The notes under the pieces: model-generated
The model's database searches: none
What the model saw: the letters and a program-made list of their open reading frames with translations, nothing else
Told to the model about the DNA's origin: nothing
Assembly (NCBI GenBank): GCA_023395255.1
Contig: JAEWZN010000006.1
Coordinates: 1-64,000, forward strand
From: Deferribacteres bacterium
GTDB taxonomy: Bacteria; Chrysiogenota; Deferribacteres; Deferribacterales; Geovibrionaceae
DNA: 64,000 bases
Direction: 5' to 3'
Part shown: positions 24,897 to 32,394 of the stretch, in pieces
Position numbering within the stretch: position 1 is the stretch's first letter
How the letters are laid out: each line of letters opens with the position of its first letter
Translations under genes and position numbers: made by a program

Positions 24897-26267
24897 ATGT
24901 TAAGAAAGATTACCGCTCTTTTATCAATGCTGATAATTTTTACTGCCGCTGCGGCTCAGGCGGCTGTTGCCCCCGTCAGCTTTTCTGATGTTGTTAAGAA
25001 AACGCGCGACGGCGTTGTGAATATATCCACTACCAAGACTGTTACAAGGAAAATGCCTGATATTTTCCATGATGAATTTTTCAGGAAATTTTTCGGCGAT
25101 CAGTTCAATGCACCGAACAGCGGCGGCAAACCGCAGGAATATAAAACAAACTCCCTCGGTTCCGGCTTTGTTATAGATGCTGCGGGGCTCATAGTCACAA
25201 ACAATCACGTTATTGATGGCGCTGATGAGATAATTATCAAGCTCAACGACAAGCATGAGTTCAAGGCGACGGTTGTCGGCAAAGACCCCATGACTGATCT
25301 TGCCCTTATCAAGATAGACCCCAAGGGCGTAAAGCTTTCTCCCCTTAAACTTGCTGATTCCAACTTGGCTGAAGTCGGCGACTGGGTTGTTGCCATAGGA
25401 AACCCTCTCGGCCTTGAGTGGACTGTGACTGCGGGTATAATCAGCGGAAAAGCCAGAGCTCTCGGCAGCGGCCCTTATGATAATTTCATGCAGACGGACG
25501 CATCAATCAACCCCGGCAACTCCGGCGGTCCCCTCCTCAATCTTGATGGCGAGGTGGTGGGTATCAACTCCGCCATTATCCCCTCCGGTCAGGGGCTGGG
25601 CTTCGCTGTTCCGGTGAATATGCTTAAGGACATCCTGCCCAAACTGAAAAAAGGGAAAGTGGACAGAGGCTGGCTGGGTGTAACCGTGCAGTCACTTGAT
25701 GACAAAATTGCAGAGGGACTTGGGCTGGAAAACAGCGAAGGCGCTCTCATTGCGGATGTTGTAAAAGGTGACCCCGCGGAGAAAGCAGGTATCAAAGCCG
25801 GGGATGTTGTTGTGGCGATCAACGGCAGACCGATAAAGGACAGCAGAGACCTTATAAATATAATCGGCGGCTATGAACCTAATAGTGTGGTGAAACTCAC
25901 TGTGGTGAGAGACGGCAAAAAGCGTGATATTTCCGTTAAGCTCGGACTGAGAAAAGATGACAACAGCACAAGCACTGCTCCCTCTGAGCCCGAAGTTTCA
26001 AAACCCATAGCAGTTAAGGAGATCGATGCGGCGACAGCGAAGAAATTCGGTGTGGACGGCGGTGTGGCGGTGACATCTATAGATGAAACCACAAACGCTT
26101 ACAACGCAGGTCTGAGAACCGGAGATATAATACTCTGGGTCAACAGACAGTCGGTAAAATCCGCAGAGGACTTCTACACCAAGTATGACAAAATAAAAGC
26201 CGGAGACGTAGTCTTCCTCAAGGTTGTCAGCAGAGGCAGCGGAAGATTCATAGCCTTCGATAAATAA
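24897..26267 (+). CDS. degP: DegP/DegQ-type periplasmic serine protease (HtrA)
   Basis: A 456-residue HtrA protease with signal peptide (cleavage near AQA-AVA, residue 22). The catalytic triad is His104 (TNNHVID), Asp134 (MTDLALIKI) and Ser209 (GNSGGP). Two PDZ domains follow: about 245-345 with GWLGVTVQ and GIKAGDVVVAINGRPI, and about 375-450 with AGLRTGDIILWVNRQSV. It degrades or refolds damaged envelope proteins. It follows rseB with no gap and probably is made from the sigma-E promoter. Confidence 0.95.
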   Translation: MLRKITALLSMLIIFTAAAAQAAVAPVSFSDVVKKTRDGVVNISTTKTVTRKMPDIFHDEFFRKFFGDQFNAPNSGGKPQEYKTNSLGSGFVIDAAGLIVTNNHVIDGADEIIIKLNDKHEFKATVVGKDPMTDLALIKIDPKGVKLSPLKLADSNLAEVGDWVVAIGNPLGLEWTVTAGIISGKARALGSGPYDNFMQTDASINPGNSGGPLLNLDGEVVGINSAIIPSGQGLGFAVPVNMLKDILPKLKKGKVDRGWLGVTVQSLDDKIAEGLGLENSEGALIADVVKGDPAEKAGIKAGDVVVAINGRPIKDSRDLINIIGGYEPNSVVKLTVVRDGKKRDISVKLGLRKDDNSTSTAPSEPEVSKPIAVKEIDAATAKKFGVDGGVAVTSIDETTNAYNAGLRTGDIILWVNRQSVKSAEDFYTKYDKIKAGDVVFLKVVSRGSGRFIAFDK

Positions 26268-26294
26268 AGCACAGACACACTCACCTATACATCT

Positions 26295-26320
26295 GGCGGG
26301 CTTTCATGCCCGCCTTTTTT
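26295..26320 (+). terminator. terminator of the sigma-E operon
   Basis: GGCGGGC, six-base loop, GCCCGCC, then six T residues, 27 bases past the protease stop. Confidence 0.92.
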
Positions 26321-26395
26321 GTGAACTCAGGCTGAGCATTCAGTCAGCCTCCGGCACACCTTTAATCTCCTTTATCCCGTTAATTAATTATATGT

Positions 26396-26424
26396 TTGAA
26401 AAACGCCGCATCCGCCGCTATAAT
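26396..26424 (+). promoter_or_regulatory. sigma-70 promoter before yajQ
   Basis: TTGAAA (26396-26401), 17 bases, TATAAT (26419-26424). A start near 26431 leaves a leader of about 22 bases with ACGGAGG. Confidence 0.7.
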
Positions 26425-26452
26425 AAAGGGTTAATACATTACGGAGGAAAAC

Positions 26453-26944
26453 ATGCCATCTTTCGACGTGGTCAGCGAAGTTGACGGTCAGGAACTTGAC
26501 AATGCTGTGAACATTCTCAAAAAAGAGATCGAGAACAGGTACGATTTTAAAGGCTCTAATACAACCGTTGAACTCAATAAAAAAGACAAAAAGATCCACA
26601 TGGTCACAAACGATGACATGAAGATAAAAGCTCTCAGAGAGATGCTGATAGGCGCTCTTATAAAGCGTTCCATAGACCCGGACTGTCTGGATTTCAAAGA
26701 CCCTGAGCCCACCGGCAACAGGCAGTTTAAAAGGGATGTCATGGTTAAGGAAGGGCTGGACAAGGAAGTGAGCAAAAAGATCGTAAAAATGATCAAAGAC
26801 TCAAAACTCAAGGTTCAGGCCTCCATAATGGATGACAAGGTTAGGGTGCAGGGCAAGAAGATAGACGATCTTCAGGAAGTTATCCAGTTCCTTAAGACAT
26901 CTGAACTCGGCATACCCCTTCAGTATGTCAATATGAAGAGCTGA
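26453..26944 (+). CDS. yajQ: YajQ-family nucleotide-binding protein
   Basis: A 163-residue YajQ protein: PSFDVVSEVDGQELDNAVN at the N terminus, RYDFKGSNTTVELNKKDKKI near 29 and QFKRDVMVKEGLDKEVSKKIVKMIKDSKLKVQASIMDDKVRV near 92-133. Family members bind nucleotides, and some are cyclic di-GMP receptors, which is notable given the c-di-GMP enzymes elsewhere in the window. The carbonic anhydrase gene begins five bases later. Confidence 0.93.
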   Translation: MPSFDVVSEVDGQELDNAVNILKKEIENRYDFKGSNTTVELNKKDKKIHMVTNDDMKIKALREMLIGALIKRSIDPDCLDFKDPEPTGNRQFKRDVMVKEGLDKEVSKKIVKMIKDSKLKVQASIMDDKVRVQGKKIDDLQEVIQFLKTSELGIPLQYVNMKS

Positions 26945-26949
26945 TCCCC

Positions 26950-27579
26950 GTGAAAGAGCTTTTTAACGGCGTAGTCCGCTTCCGTGACGAAGATTACGCG
27001 GATCACAGGAAGCTTTTTGAAAACCTTGGGGACAAGCAGGCTCCGCACACTCTGTTTGTTGGCTGCTCGGACTCAAGGGTGGTTCCTAACCTTATCACGC
27101 GCACCATGCCGGGAGAGCTTTTTGTGGTGCGCAACATTGCCAACATGGTTCCCCCTTACAGGGAAACTTCTGACTATGTTGCCACAACAAGCGCTGTTGA
27201 ATATGCCGTGAATATTCTCAATGTGCAGAATATCATCATCTGCGGTCACTCCAACTGCGGCGGCTGTTCAGCCCTTTACCAGTCTCCTGAAACTCTGTCA
27301 AATGTTCCGAAGGTCAGGAAATGGCTGGAGCTTGCTGAGCCGGTTAAGAAAAAGGCAACAGAGATCTGCGGTGATGACCCGGCAAAAAGGGAATGGGTTA
27401 CGGAACAGGTAAACATCATCCAGCAGGTGCGCAATCTGCTGACCTATCCTTATATTAAGGAGAGGGTGAATAAGGGCGAGCTTACGCTTTACGGCTGGTA
27501 TTACATAATCGCCACGGGCGAAGTTTATAACTACAATTTTGAAACAGGTTATTTTGACTTGATAGGCAATGAGCAGTAG
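26950..27579 (+). CDS. beta-class carbonic anhydrase
   Basis: A 209-residue zinc enzyme that interconverts CO2 and bicarbonate. Zinc ligands are in CSDSRVVP (Cys near 38, with the Asp-Arg dyad) and CGHSNCGGC (His and Cys near 98-101). The length is typical. The start is GTG with a weak purine-rich site ahead. Its stop codon lies inside the start of rarD, so the three genes yajQ, carbonic anhydrase and rarD form one unit. Confidence 0.95.
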   Translation: MKELFNGVVRFRDEDYADHRKLFENLGDKQAPHTLFVGCSDSRVVPNLITRTMPGELFVVRNIANMVPPYRETSDYVATTSAVEYAVNILNVQNIIICGHSNCGGCSALYQSPETLSNVPKVRKWLELAEPVKKKATEICGDDPAKREWVTEQVNIIQQVRNLLTYPYIKERVNKGELTLYGWYYIIATGEVYNYNFETGYFDLIGNEQ

Positions 27580-28447
27580 AACCGCCGGCCTCACAGCGGG
27601 GCTGGCATCATATATTTTCTGGGGGCTCAGCCCTGTTTACTGGAAGCTTTTTGAGCAGGCTTCCGGTCTTGAGGTGCTTGCCCACCGCCTTGTGTGGTCT
27701 TTCTTTTTCCTCCTGGCGGTCATTCTGCTTCTCGGACGCGGCAGTGAGGTTATACACGCATTCGCTGACAGGAAAACCGCTCTCCTCCTGTTTCTTTCCT
27801 CAATAGCCATCAGCATAAACTGGGGTGTCTTCATAATTTCTGTAAATACGGGGCATATACTTCAGGCCAGCCTCGGTTACTATATGAACCCTTTTGTTAG
27901 CATGCTCTTCGGTATACTGATTTTCAAGGAAAAACTCAATAAACTCCAGATATTTGCGGTTGTTCTTGCAGCATCAGGCGTATTGATCTATGCATCCGGA
28001 CTGCGGAGCTTCCCGTGGGCTTCTGTCTCACTTGCCGTAAGCTTTGCCGCTTACGGGGCACTGAGAAAGCATGTGCGTGTGCTTCCTGTTCCGGGACTTC
28101 TGGCGGAAACGCTGATTATGTTCCCTATCGCCATAGGGTATCTTATATATCTGGAAAGCATATCGGCAGGTTATTTTGGGCATTATTCCCCCGGTTATGA
28201 CGCGCTGTTTATTCTCGCGGGGGTTGTGACCTCCGCACCGCTTCTCGGCTTTGCCTTTGCAGTGAAGAGGCTGAGGCTGATTACCATAGGCATCTTCCAG
28301 TTTACTATCCCGACTCTGCACCTGCTGATAGGTGTATTTATCTACTCCGAGCCGTTTACCCCCGTCCATGCCGCCACCTTCGGCCTCATCTGGATCTGCG
28401 TCGGCCTCTTCATCGTTGACGCGGTTATGCAGACAAAGAAGGCTTAA
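27569..28447 (+). CDS. rarD: RarD-type EamA permease
   Basis: A 292-residue permease with about ten membrane segments and the RarD signature GLASYIFWGLSPVYWKLFEQASGLEVLAHRLVWSFFFL at the N terminus. LQASLGYYMNPFVSMLFGILIFKEKL near 98 is also characteristic. Substrate is unproven. It overlaps the carbonic anhydrase gene by 11 bases. Its last two codons and stop are part of a 31-bp sequence repeated 114 bp downstream. Confidence 0.9.
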   Translation: MSSRTAGLTAGLASYIFWGLSPVYWKLFEQASGLEVLAHRLVWSFFFLLAVILLLGRGSEVIHAFADRKTALLLFLSSIAISINWGVFIISVNTGHILQASLGYYMNPFVSMLFGILIFKEKLNKLQIFAVVLAASGVLIYASGLRSFPWASVSLAVSFAAYGALRKHVRVLPVPGLLAETLIMFPIAIGYLIYLESISAGYFGHYSPGYDALFILAGVVTSAPLLGFAFAVKRLRLITIGIFQFTIPTLHLLIGVFIYSEPFTPVHAATFGLIWICVGLFIVDAVMQTKKA

Positions 28448-28582
28448 AAGCCCCATGGAAGGGGCTTCGCCGTGCGGAGCGAAGGCTTGCTCAGCAAGCC
28501 GCGAGCGTGTGGAACAAAACCACAGGACGTAGGTTTTGTTCCTGTAAGTCAGAAGGCTTAAAAGCCCCATGGAAGGGGCTTT
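28437..28582 (+). repeat. full GGA-hairpin module flanked by 31-bp direct repeats
   Basis: Hairpin 1 is AAGCCCC-ATGGAA-GGGGCTT (28448-28467), directly after the rarD stop. The linker is CGCCGTGCGGAGCGAA. Hairpin 2 is GGCTTGC-TCA-GCAAGCC (28484-28500), then GCGAGCGTGT. Hairpin 3 has an 11-bp stem GGAACAAAACC/GGTTTTGTTCC (28511-28542) around ACAGGACGT with one bulged A. The 31 bases at 28437-28467, including the rarD end and hairpin 1, recur exactly at 28551-28581, so the module lies between duplicate copies of its own first hairpin. Either copy of hairpin 1 could terminate rarD transcription. Confidence 0.85.
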
Positions 28583-28651
28583 CGGGTATATTTTCTGACT
28601 GATTGTTTTTCTTGGTAAAAAACATGAGAAAGGATTGAATATAACTCTTAT

Positions 28652-28682
28652 CAGGAAACTTTTTTAACGGTAAAAAGTTTCC
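28652..28682. repeat. short palindrome (GGAAACTTTTT type)
   Basis: AGGAAACTTTTTT and AAAAAGTTTCC form a stem around AACGGT, followed by CGAACCCTTC. This looks like a dispersed palindromic repeat of a type seen in other bacterial genomes; only one copy is in the window. Confidence 0.45.
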
Positions 28683-28756
28683 CGAACCCTTCAAAAAACC
28701 GAATTTGCTTCGCAGAACACAAAATATCATGCTGTAATCAGCATGAAAGTTAAAAG

Positions 28757-28873
28757 ATGGGGCTTCGCCGTGCGGAGCGAAGAAGAAATACCCCCCGACC
28801 CCTCTTTAGATAAAGAGGGGTGATCAGTTTTGCCTTCCCCCTTTGCAAAGGGGGACCGAGGGGGATTTTTTTG
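28757..28873. repeat. module linker fragment plus C-rich palindromes
   Basis: GGGGCTTCGCCGTGCGGAGC at 28759-28778 is a fragment of the GGA-hairpin module without its hairpins. Next come CCCCTCTTTA/AAAGAGGGG (28799-28820) and CCCCCTTT-GC-AAAGGGGG (28837-28854), the latter followed by GGGGGATTTTTTT. Related C-rich palindromes lie at 153-178 and 42769-42787. No gene is visible between 28583 and 28910. Confidence 0.6.
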
Positions 28874-28910
28874 ATAGGTTTTGAGATGCTTTACTTTAAT
28901 TCTGCCTGAT

Positions 28911-29417
28911 TTATTTTTTCAGAAAAGCGATAAGCTTATCGAAGTCCGGGCTGGAAGTAACTTCCGGCACGTATTCAGCATAGGTCACAACATCATTCTC
29001 ATCCACGACAAATACCGCTCTGGCAAGGAGCCTGAGTTCCTTAATCAGCACCCCGTAAGCTGTTCCGAATGCAGCCTCCCTGTGGTCACTGGCGGCTACT
29101 GCGTTCTCTATGCCTGCGGTGGTGCAGAACCGCTTGATGGCAAAGGGGAGATCCATGCTGACGTTGATAACGGCGTATTTGTCGCCCATTGAGGCTATCT
29201 CGCTGTTAAACCTGCGGAGCTGGAGATCGCAAACAGCGGTGTCCAGAGAGGGGGTGACACTTATGACTTTAATTTTTCCTTTATAAGTATCAAGGCTTAC
29301 AGGTTGCATTCCGCCGTCCAGCACAGTGAATGCAGGAGCCTTATCACCGGTTTTGATCTCATTGCCGACAAGGGTTACAGGGTTTCCTTTCATGGTTACA
29401 GTTCTTGTTTTGTTCAT
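28911..29417 (-). CDS. tpx: thiol peroxidase
   Basis: A 168-residue atypical 2-Cys peroxiredoxin that reduces hydroperoxides using thioredoxin. SVTPSLDTAVCDLQLRRFN carries the peroxidatic cysteine (about residue 60) and FCTTAGIENAVAASDHRE the resolving cysteine (about 94). The start at 29417 is supported by GGAGGA six bases ahead. The ATG shares a base with the stop of the DMT gene upstream, so the two are coupled. Confidence 0.95.
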   Translation of the reverse strand: MNKTRTVTMKGNPVTLVGNEIKTGDKAPAFTVLDGGMQPVSLDTYKGKIKVISVTPSLDTAVCDLQLRRFNSEIASMGDKYAVINVSMDLPFAIKRFCTTAGIENAVAASDHREAAFGTAYGVLIKELRLLARAVFVVDENDVVTYAEYVPEVTSSPDFDKLIAFLKK

Positions 29418-30325
29418 CAATTCCTCCGTTTCTGACTGAAGTGCACTGCCATACCGCTTAATGCTATGAATATTATACCACATATTCCCATAAAATCAGG
29501 CACTTTGTCACCCGCCATAATTCCTGCTACTGATGCGAAAAACAGACCGGAATAACTCACCGATGCCGCAACGGAGGCTCTGGCCAGCGAATATTCCTTG
29601 GTGAGAAAATACTGGGAGACGGTGGCAAGGAGCCCGACCATTATTATGCAGTACCACTCATAACCGCCGGAAGGCAGACGGTGGAAAAGCCCTTTGAGTG
29701 CGTCATTTCCCAGAGGCGTATAATATACAGCGGCGTAGACCATCGGCGGACCTATGACCCCCGCCGCTGCGAATGAGGCTACAATGGCGCGGGGCGAGTA
29801 ATAGCCGCGCAGGTTGCTCACTGTGGTGTAGGCCGCTGCGGCAAAAAGCCCGCTGAGCAGTGCGCATATGCTGCCCGCATTCAGTCCGCCTGCTTCCGGG
29901 CGCATCAGCATTATCACTCCAAGAAAGCCGGTTAAAAGCCCTGCCCATATTATCAGTCCCTGTTTTTCCTTAAGCAGGAAAAAAGCAAGAAGCGCCGTGA
30001 AGATAGGATCGATTTTAGTGAGCGTAGCGGCTGTTCCCAAAGGGAGTACAGTTATGGCGTAAAAATAGAAAAACAGCGCCAGAAAGCCGAATATGCCGCG
30101 CATCGCAAGCATGACAGGTTTGCCGCCTTTTGCGCCGGACGGACGGGCGATTATGGTGGGGACTATGATGATCAGCCCTATAAGATTGCGGAAAAAAACT
30201 ATTTCGCCCGTGCCCAGTGTCTGGCTGAGTATTTTTACATAGTACCCCATGCTTGCAAAAAGAGCAGAAGCCAGAAGCATATAAATTATACCCGCTTTCT
30301 CCGCGGGCTGAAAACTTTCGTCCAT
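29417..30325 (-). CDS. EamA/DMT-family permease
   Basis: A 302-residue membrane protein with ten predicted helices in two EamA repeats (ASALFASMGYYVKILSQTLGTGEIVFFRN at the N terminus; ATLTKIDPIFTALLAFFLLKEKQGLIIWAG near 98). It is translationally coupled to tpx through a TGATG overlap, suggesting a shared role in oxidative or metabolite stress, but no substrate is indicated. Confidence 0.85.
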   Translation of the reverse strand: MDESFQPAEKAGIIYMLLASALFASMGYYVKILSQTLGTGEIVFFRNLIGLIIIVPTIIARPSGAKGGKPVMLAMRGIFGFLALFFYFYAITVLPLGTAATLTKIDPIFTALLAFFLLKEKQGLIIWAGLLTGFLGVIMLMRPEAGGLNAGSICALLSGLFAAAAYTTVSNLRGYYSPRAIVASFAAAGVIGPPMVYAAVYYTPLGNDALKGLFHRLPSGGYEWYCIIMVGLLATVSQYFLTKEYSLARASVAASVSYSGLFFASVAGIMAGDKVPDFMGICGIIFIALSGMAVHFSQKRRN

Positions 30326-30426
30326 TGATGTTCAGTACAACTTCCGTCTCAAACGGTCAACAGGAGATTCTGGTAAGCCATCCAAAACTTATGCTGAAAA
30401 CCAATATAATTAACGATAAATTTTCT

Positions 30427-30454
30427 TTGAACTTAAAATGAACCGTGTTATATT
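30427..30454 (+). promoter_or_regulatory. sigma-70 promoter before the STAS-like gene
   Basis: TTGAAC (30427-30432), 16 bases, TATATT (30449-30454); AGGGAGG precedes the ATG at 30509. Confidence 0.5.
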
Positions 30455-30508
30455 GTTAAAAAAGTTATTCCATGCAATAAATTCAGCAGTAAATCAGGGA
30501 GGTCTGTT

Positions 30509-30802
30509 ATGGTGGCTGTAAGCGTTGAAGAGAACAACGTTAAAATAAAAGGAAACATCAAAAGTATAGACGATTATCTGGCTGTGAAGAACGCCCTGCA
30601 GGAGCTTGCAGACAAAGGCGTACGCAGCATTGATGTATGCTTTACTGATTCAGTGTCGATAACATCTTCCATGATCGGCTTCATGCTTAAGCTTATTAAT
30701 GTTGATAAAATTGATCTCCGGATCCTCGCCGGGGATAAAAAACTCATTGCCCTGCTTGAAGAGCTCGAACTGCACGGAATTTTCCGCGTGAGCGAGCTCT
30801 GA
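30509..30802 (+). CDS. STAS-like (anti-sigma antagonist type) protein
   Basis: A 97-residue single-domain protein that looks like a STAS fold: short strands at the N terminus (VSVEENNVKIKG), a helix, then SIDVCFTDSVSITSSMIGFMLKLI, which parallels the phosphorylatable DSSG serine loop of SpoIIAA-type proteins, and LRILAGDKKLIALLEELELHGIFRV. The match is by pattern only. It has its own promoter and is separated from the luxP operon by another promoter. Confidence 0.6.
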   Translation: MVAVSVEENNVKIKGNIKSIDDYLAVKNALQELADKGVRSIDVCFTDSVSITSSMIGFMLKLINVDKIDLRILAGDKKLIALLEELELHGIFRVSEL

Positions 30803-30834
30803 ATCTTTTTACCCCGCCGCCCCGCCTTAAATTA

Positions 30835-30863
30835 TTGCCGTTGTTCTGTTGCGGTAGTATAAT
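30835..30863 (+). promoter_or_regulatory. sigma-70 promoter of the receiver-luxP-GGDEF/EAL operon
   Basis: TTGCCG (30835-30840), 17 bases, TATAAT (30858-30863). A start near 30870 gives a leader of about 60 bases before the receiver gene. Confidence 0.65.
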
Positions 30864-30929
30864 ATTATCAGATAAACTAATTTAAACTATTACAGAAAGC
30901 TTTGCCACTGTGCATCGCGGAAGGATTGG

Positions 30930-31289
30930 ATGAAGGATATATCTGTACTGATTGTTGAGGACGATCCGTCTGTGGCCGGAGCTCTTGAACTCAGGATGAA
31001 ACGTACTTTCAGCAGGGTCTACAGTGCTCATGACGGCAGAAAAGGGCTTGAAACAGCGCTGGCCGTGAGGCCTGATGTGATCCTGACCGACCTTCGTATG
31101 CCCCATATGGAGGGGCTTGATATGATAGAGGAAATCCGTAAAAGTCTTCCAGATGTTCATGTGATAGTGCTTACCGCATCCAGCGACAGGTTTGACCGTA
31201 AAAGAGCGGAAGAGCTTGGAGTGGAAGGTTATTTCACCAAACCCCTGATGGTGAACGAGCTGATTGCTAAAATTCAGGAGCTGGTGTGA
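30930..31289 (+). CDS. CheY-like single-domain response regulator
   Basis: A 119-residue receiver domain with all key residues: Asp11/Asp12 (VEDDPS), phospho-acceptor Asp54 (ILTDLRMP), Thr82 (VLTAS) and Lys104 (FTKP). No output domain is attached. It is the first gene of the operon and ends two bases before luxP, so it may carry a phosphoryl signal linked to the AI-2 system, though no kinase is encoded in the operon. Confidence 0.9.
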   Translation: MKDISVLIVEDDPSVAGALELRMKRTFSRVYSAHDGRKGLETALAVRPDVILTDLRMPHMEGLDMIEEIRKSLPDVHVIVLTASSDRFDRKRAEELGVEGYFTKPLMVNELIAKIQELV

Positions 31290-31290
31290 T

Positions 31291-32394
31291 ATGAAGGGAG
31301 GGTGCGCTCTCTTTCTTCTCCTTTTTCTTTTTGTGTCTTTCCCTGTTTTCGGCTCTGAACAGTCATTCTACACTGTCAGGGAGTACATGCTTAAACATCC
31401 TGAACAGGCATGGAAATACGACCATTTTGTAAACATCGTGCGCAGCCAGCCCGAACCGCTCAAGGCTATGAATGTGAGGCCTGTGAAGATAGCCGTTGTC
31501 TACCCCGCTCTGCAAACTTCTGACTACTGGCGAAGGAGCGTTAAGGTTTTGGAAAAAAGGCTGAACGAGCTTAATGTAAATTACACCATGACGACATATT
31601 TCAGCCGACCCTCAGGGGACACTCGCCTTCAGCTTGCTCAGCTTGCACAGGCCGCAGCGGAAGGGGCGGATTTCATCATTGTCTCCGCTGATTCCGCTCA
31701 GATGCGCGGGGCTGTGGGCAGGCTGCTGTTTGAAGGAAAACATAAAATTATAGTTCAGAACATCACCATGCCTCTTAAAGAGTGGGAGCCGAAACAGCCG
31801 CTGATTTATACCGGCTTTGATCATATGATCGGTTCAGGTATGCTGGCGGATGCCATGGCCTCCATGAGCACCGGAAACACGTCATATGCCGTTCTTAACT
31901 GCTCCGCAGGCGAGGTGGGATGGCTGAGAACAAAAGGCTTCCGGGAAAGGCTCCGCAGACACGGGGAGTACACCGGAAAAGCAGAATATATAACCGACTT
32001 TGACAGAGAAAAAGCACGTTCGGCGACAAAGGAAATAATCAGGAAATACCCTGATATAGGCTTTATTTTCGCATGCTCCACAGATATAGCCGTCGGAGCC
32101 GCAGAAGCTCTCCGTGAGCTCCGCGCTGATAAGGTGATCCTCAACGGATGGGGCGGCGGGGACGCTGAGCTCAAGCTCATTTCAGAAAAAGAGCTTGACC
32201 TTACGGTGATGCGGATGAATGATGACAGCAGCATAGCTGCGGCCGAGGCGGTGAAGTTTGTCGTCTCAGGCAGGGAGAAAGAGGTTCCGACTTTGTTTTC
32301 AGGGGATTTCAGCCTTGTTACTTCCGCAGACAGTGCAGATAGAATAAAAAATCTCAGAATGAATGCGTTCAGGTATTCCGGTGAAAATGAATAG
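31291..32394 (+). CDS. luxP: LuxP-type autoinducer-2 binding periplasmic protein
   Basis: A 367-residue periplasmic binding protein with signal peptide (cleavage near FG-SEQ, residue 21-22). It aligns with Vibrio harveyi LuxP from memory almost without gaps, offset by two residues. All ligand contacts I recall are kept: Gln75, Ser77, Trp80 (YPALQTSDYW), Asn157 (QNIT), Arg213, Ser263-Thr264-Asp265 (ACSTD), Trp287 (NGWGGG) and Arg308 (VMRMNDD). The C-terminal block SGDFSLVTSADSADRI also follows LuxP. Arginines 213 and 308 would hold the borate diester form of AI-2. AGGAG lies ten bases before the ATG. No luxS is in the window. Confidence 0.9.
   Translation: MKGGCALFLLLFLFVSFPVFGSEQSFYTVREYMLKHPEQAWKYDHFVNIVRSQPEPLKAMNVRPVKIAVVYPALQTSDYWRRSVKVLEKRLNELNVNYTMTTYFSRPSGDTRLQLAQLAQAAAEGADFIIVSADSAQMRGAVGRLLFEGKHKIIVQNITMPLKEWEPKQPLIYTGFDHMIGSGMLADAMASMSTGNTSYAVLNCSAGEVGWLRTKGFRERLRRHGEYTGKAEYITDFDREKARSATKEIIRKYPDIGFIFACSTDIAVGAAEALRELRADKVILNGWGGGDAELKLISEKELDLTVMRMNDDSSIAAAEAVKFVVSGREKEVPTLFSGDFSLVTSADSADRIKNLRMNAFRYSGENE

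Noticed and set aside
28028..28570. 180-residue minus-strand frame
   Set aside because: It is antisense to rarD and the hairpin module and has no start signals.
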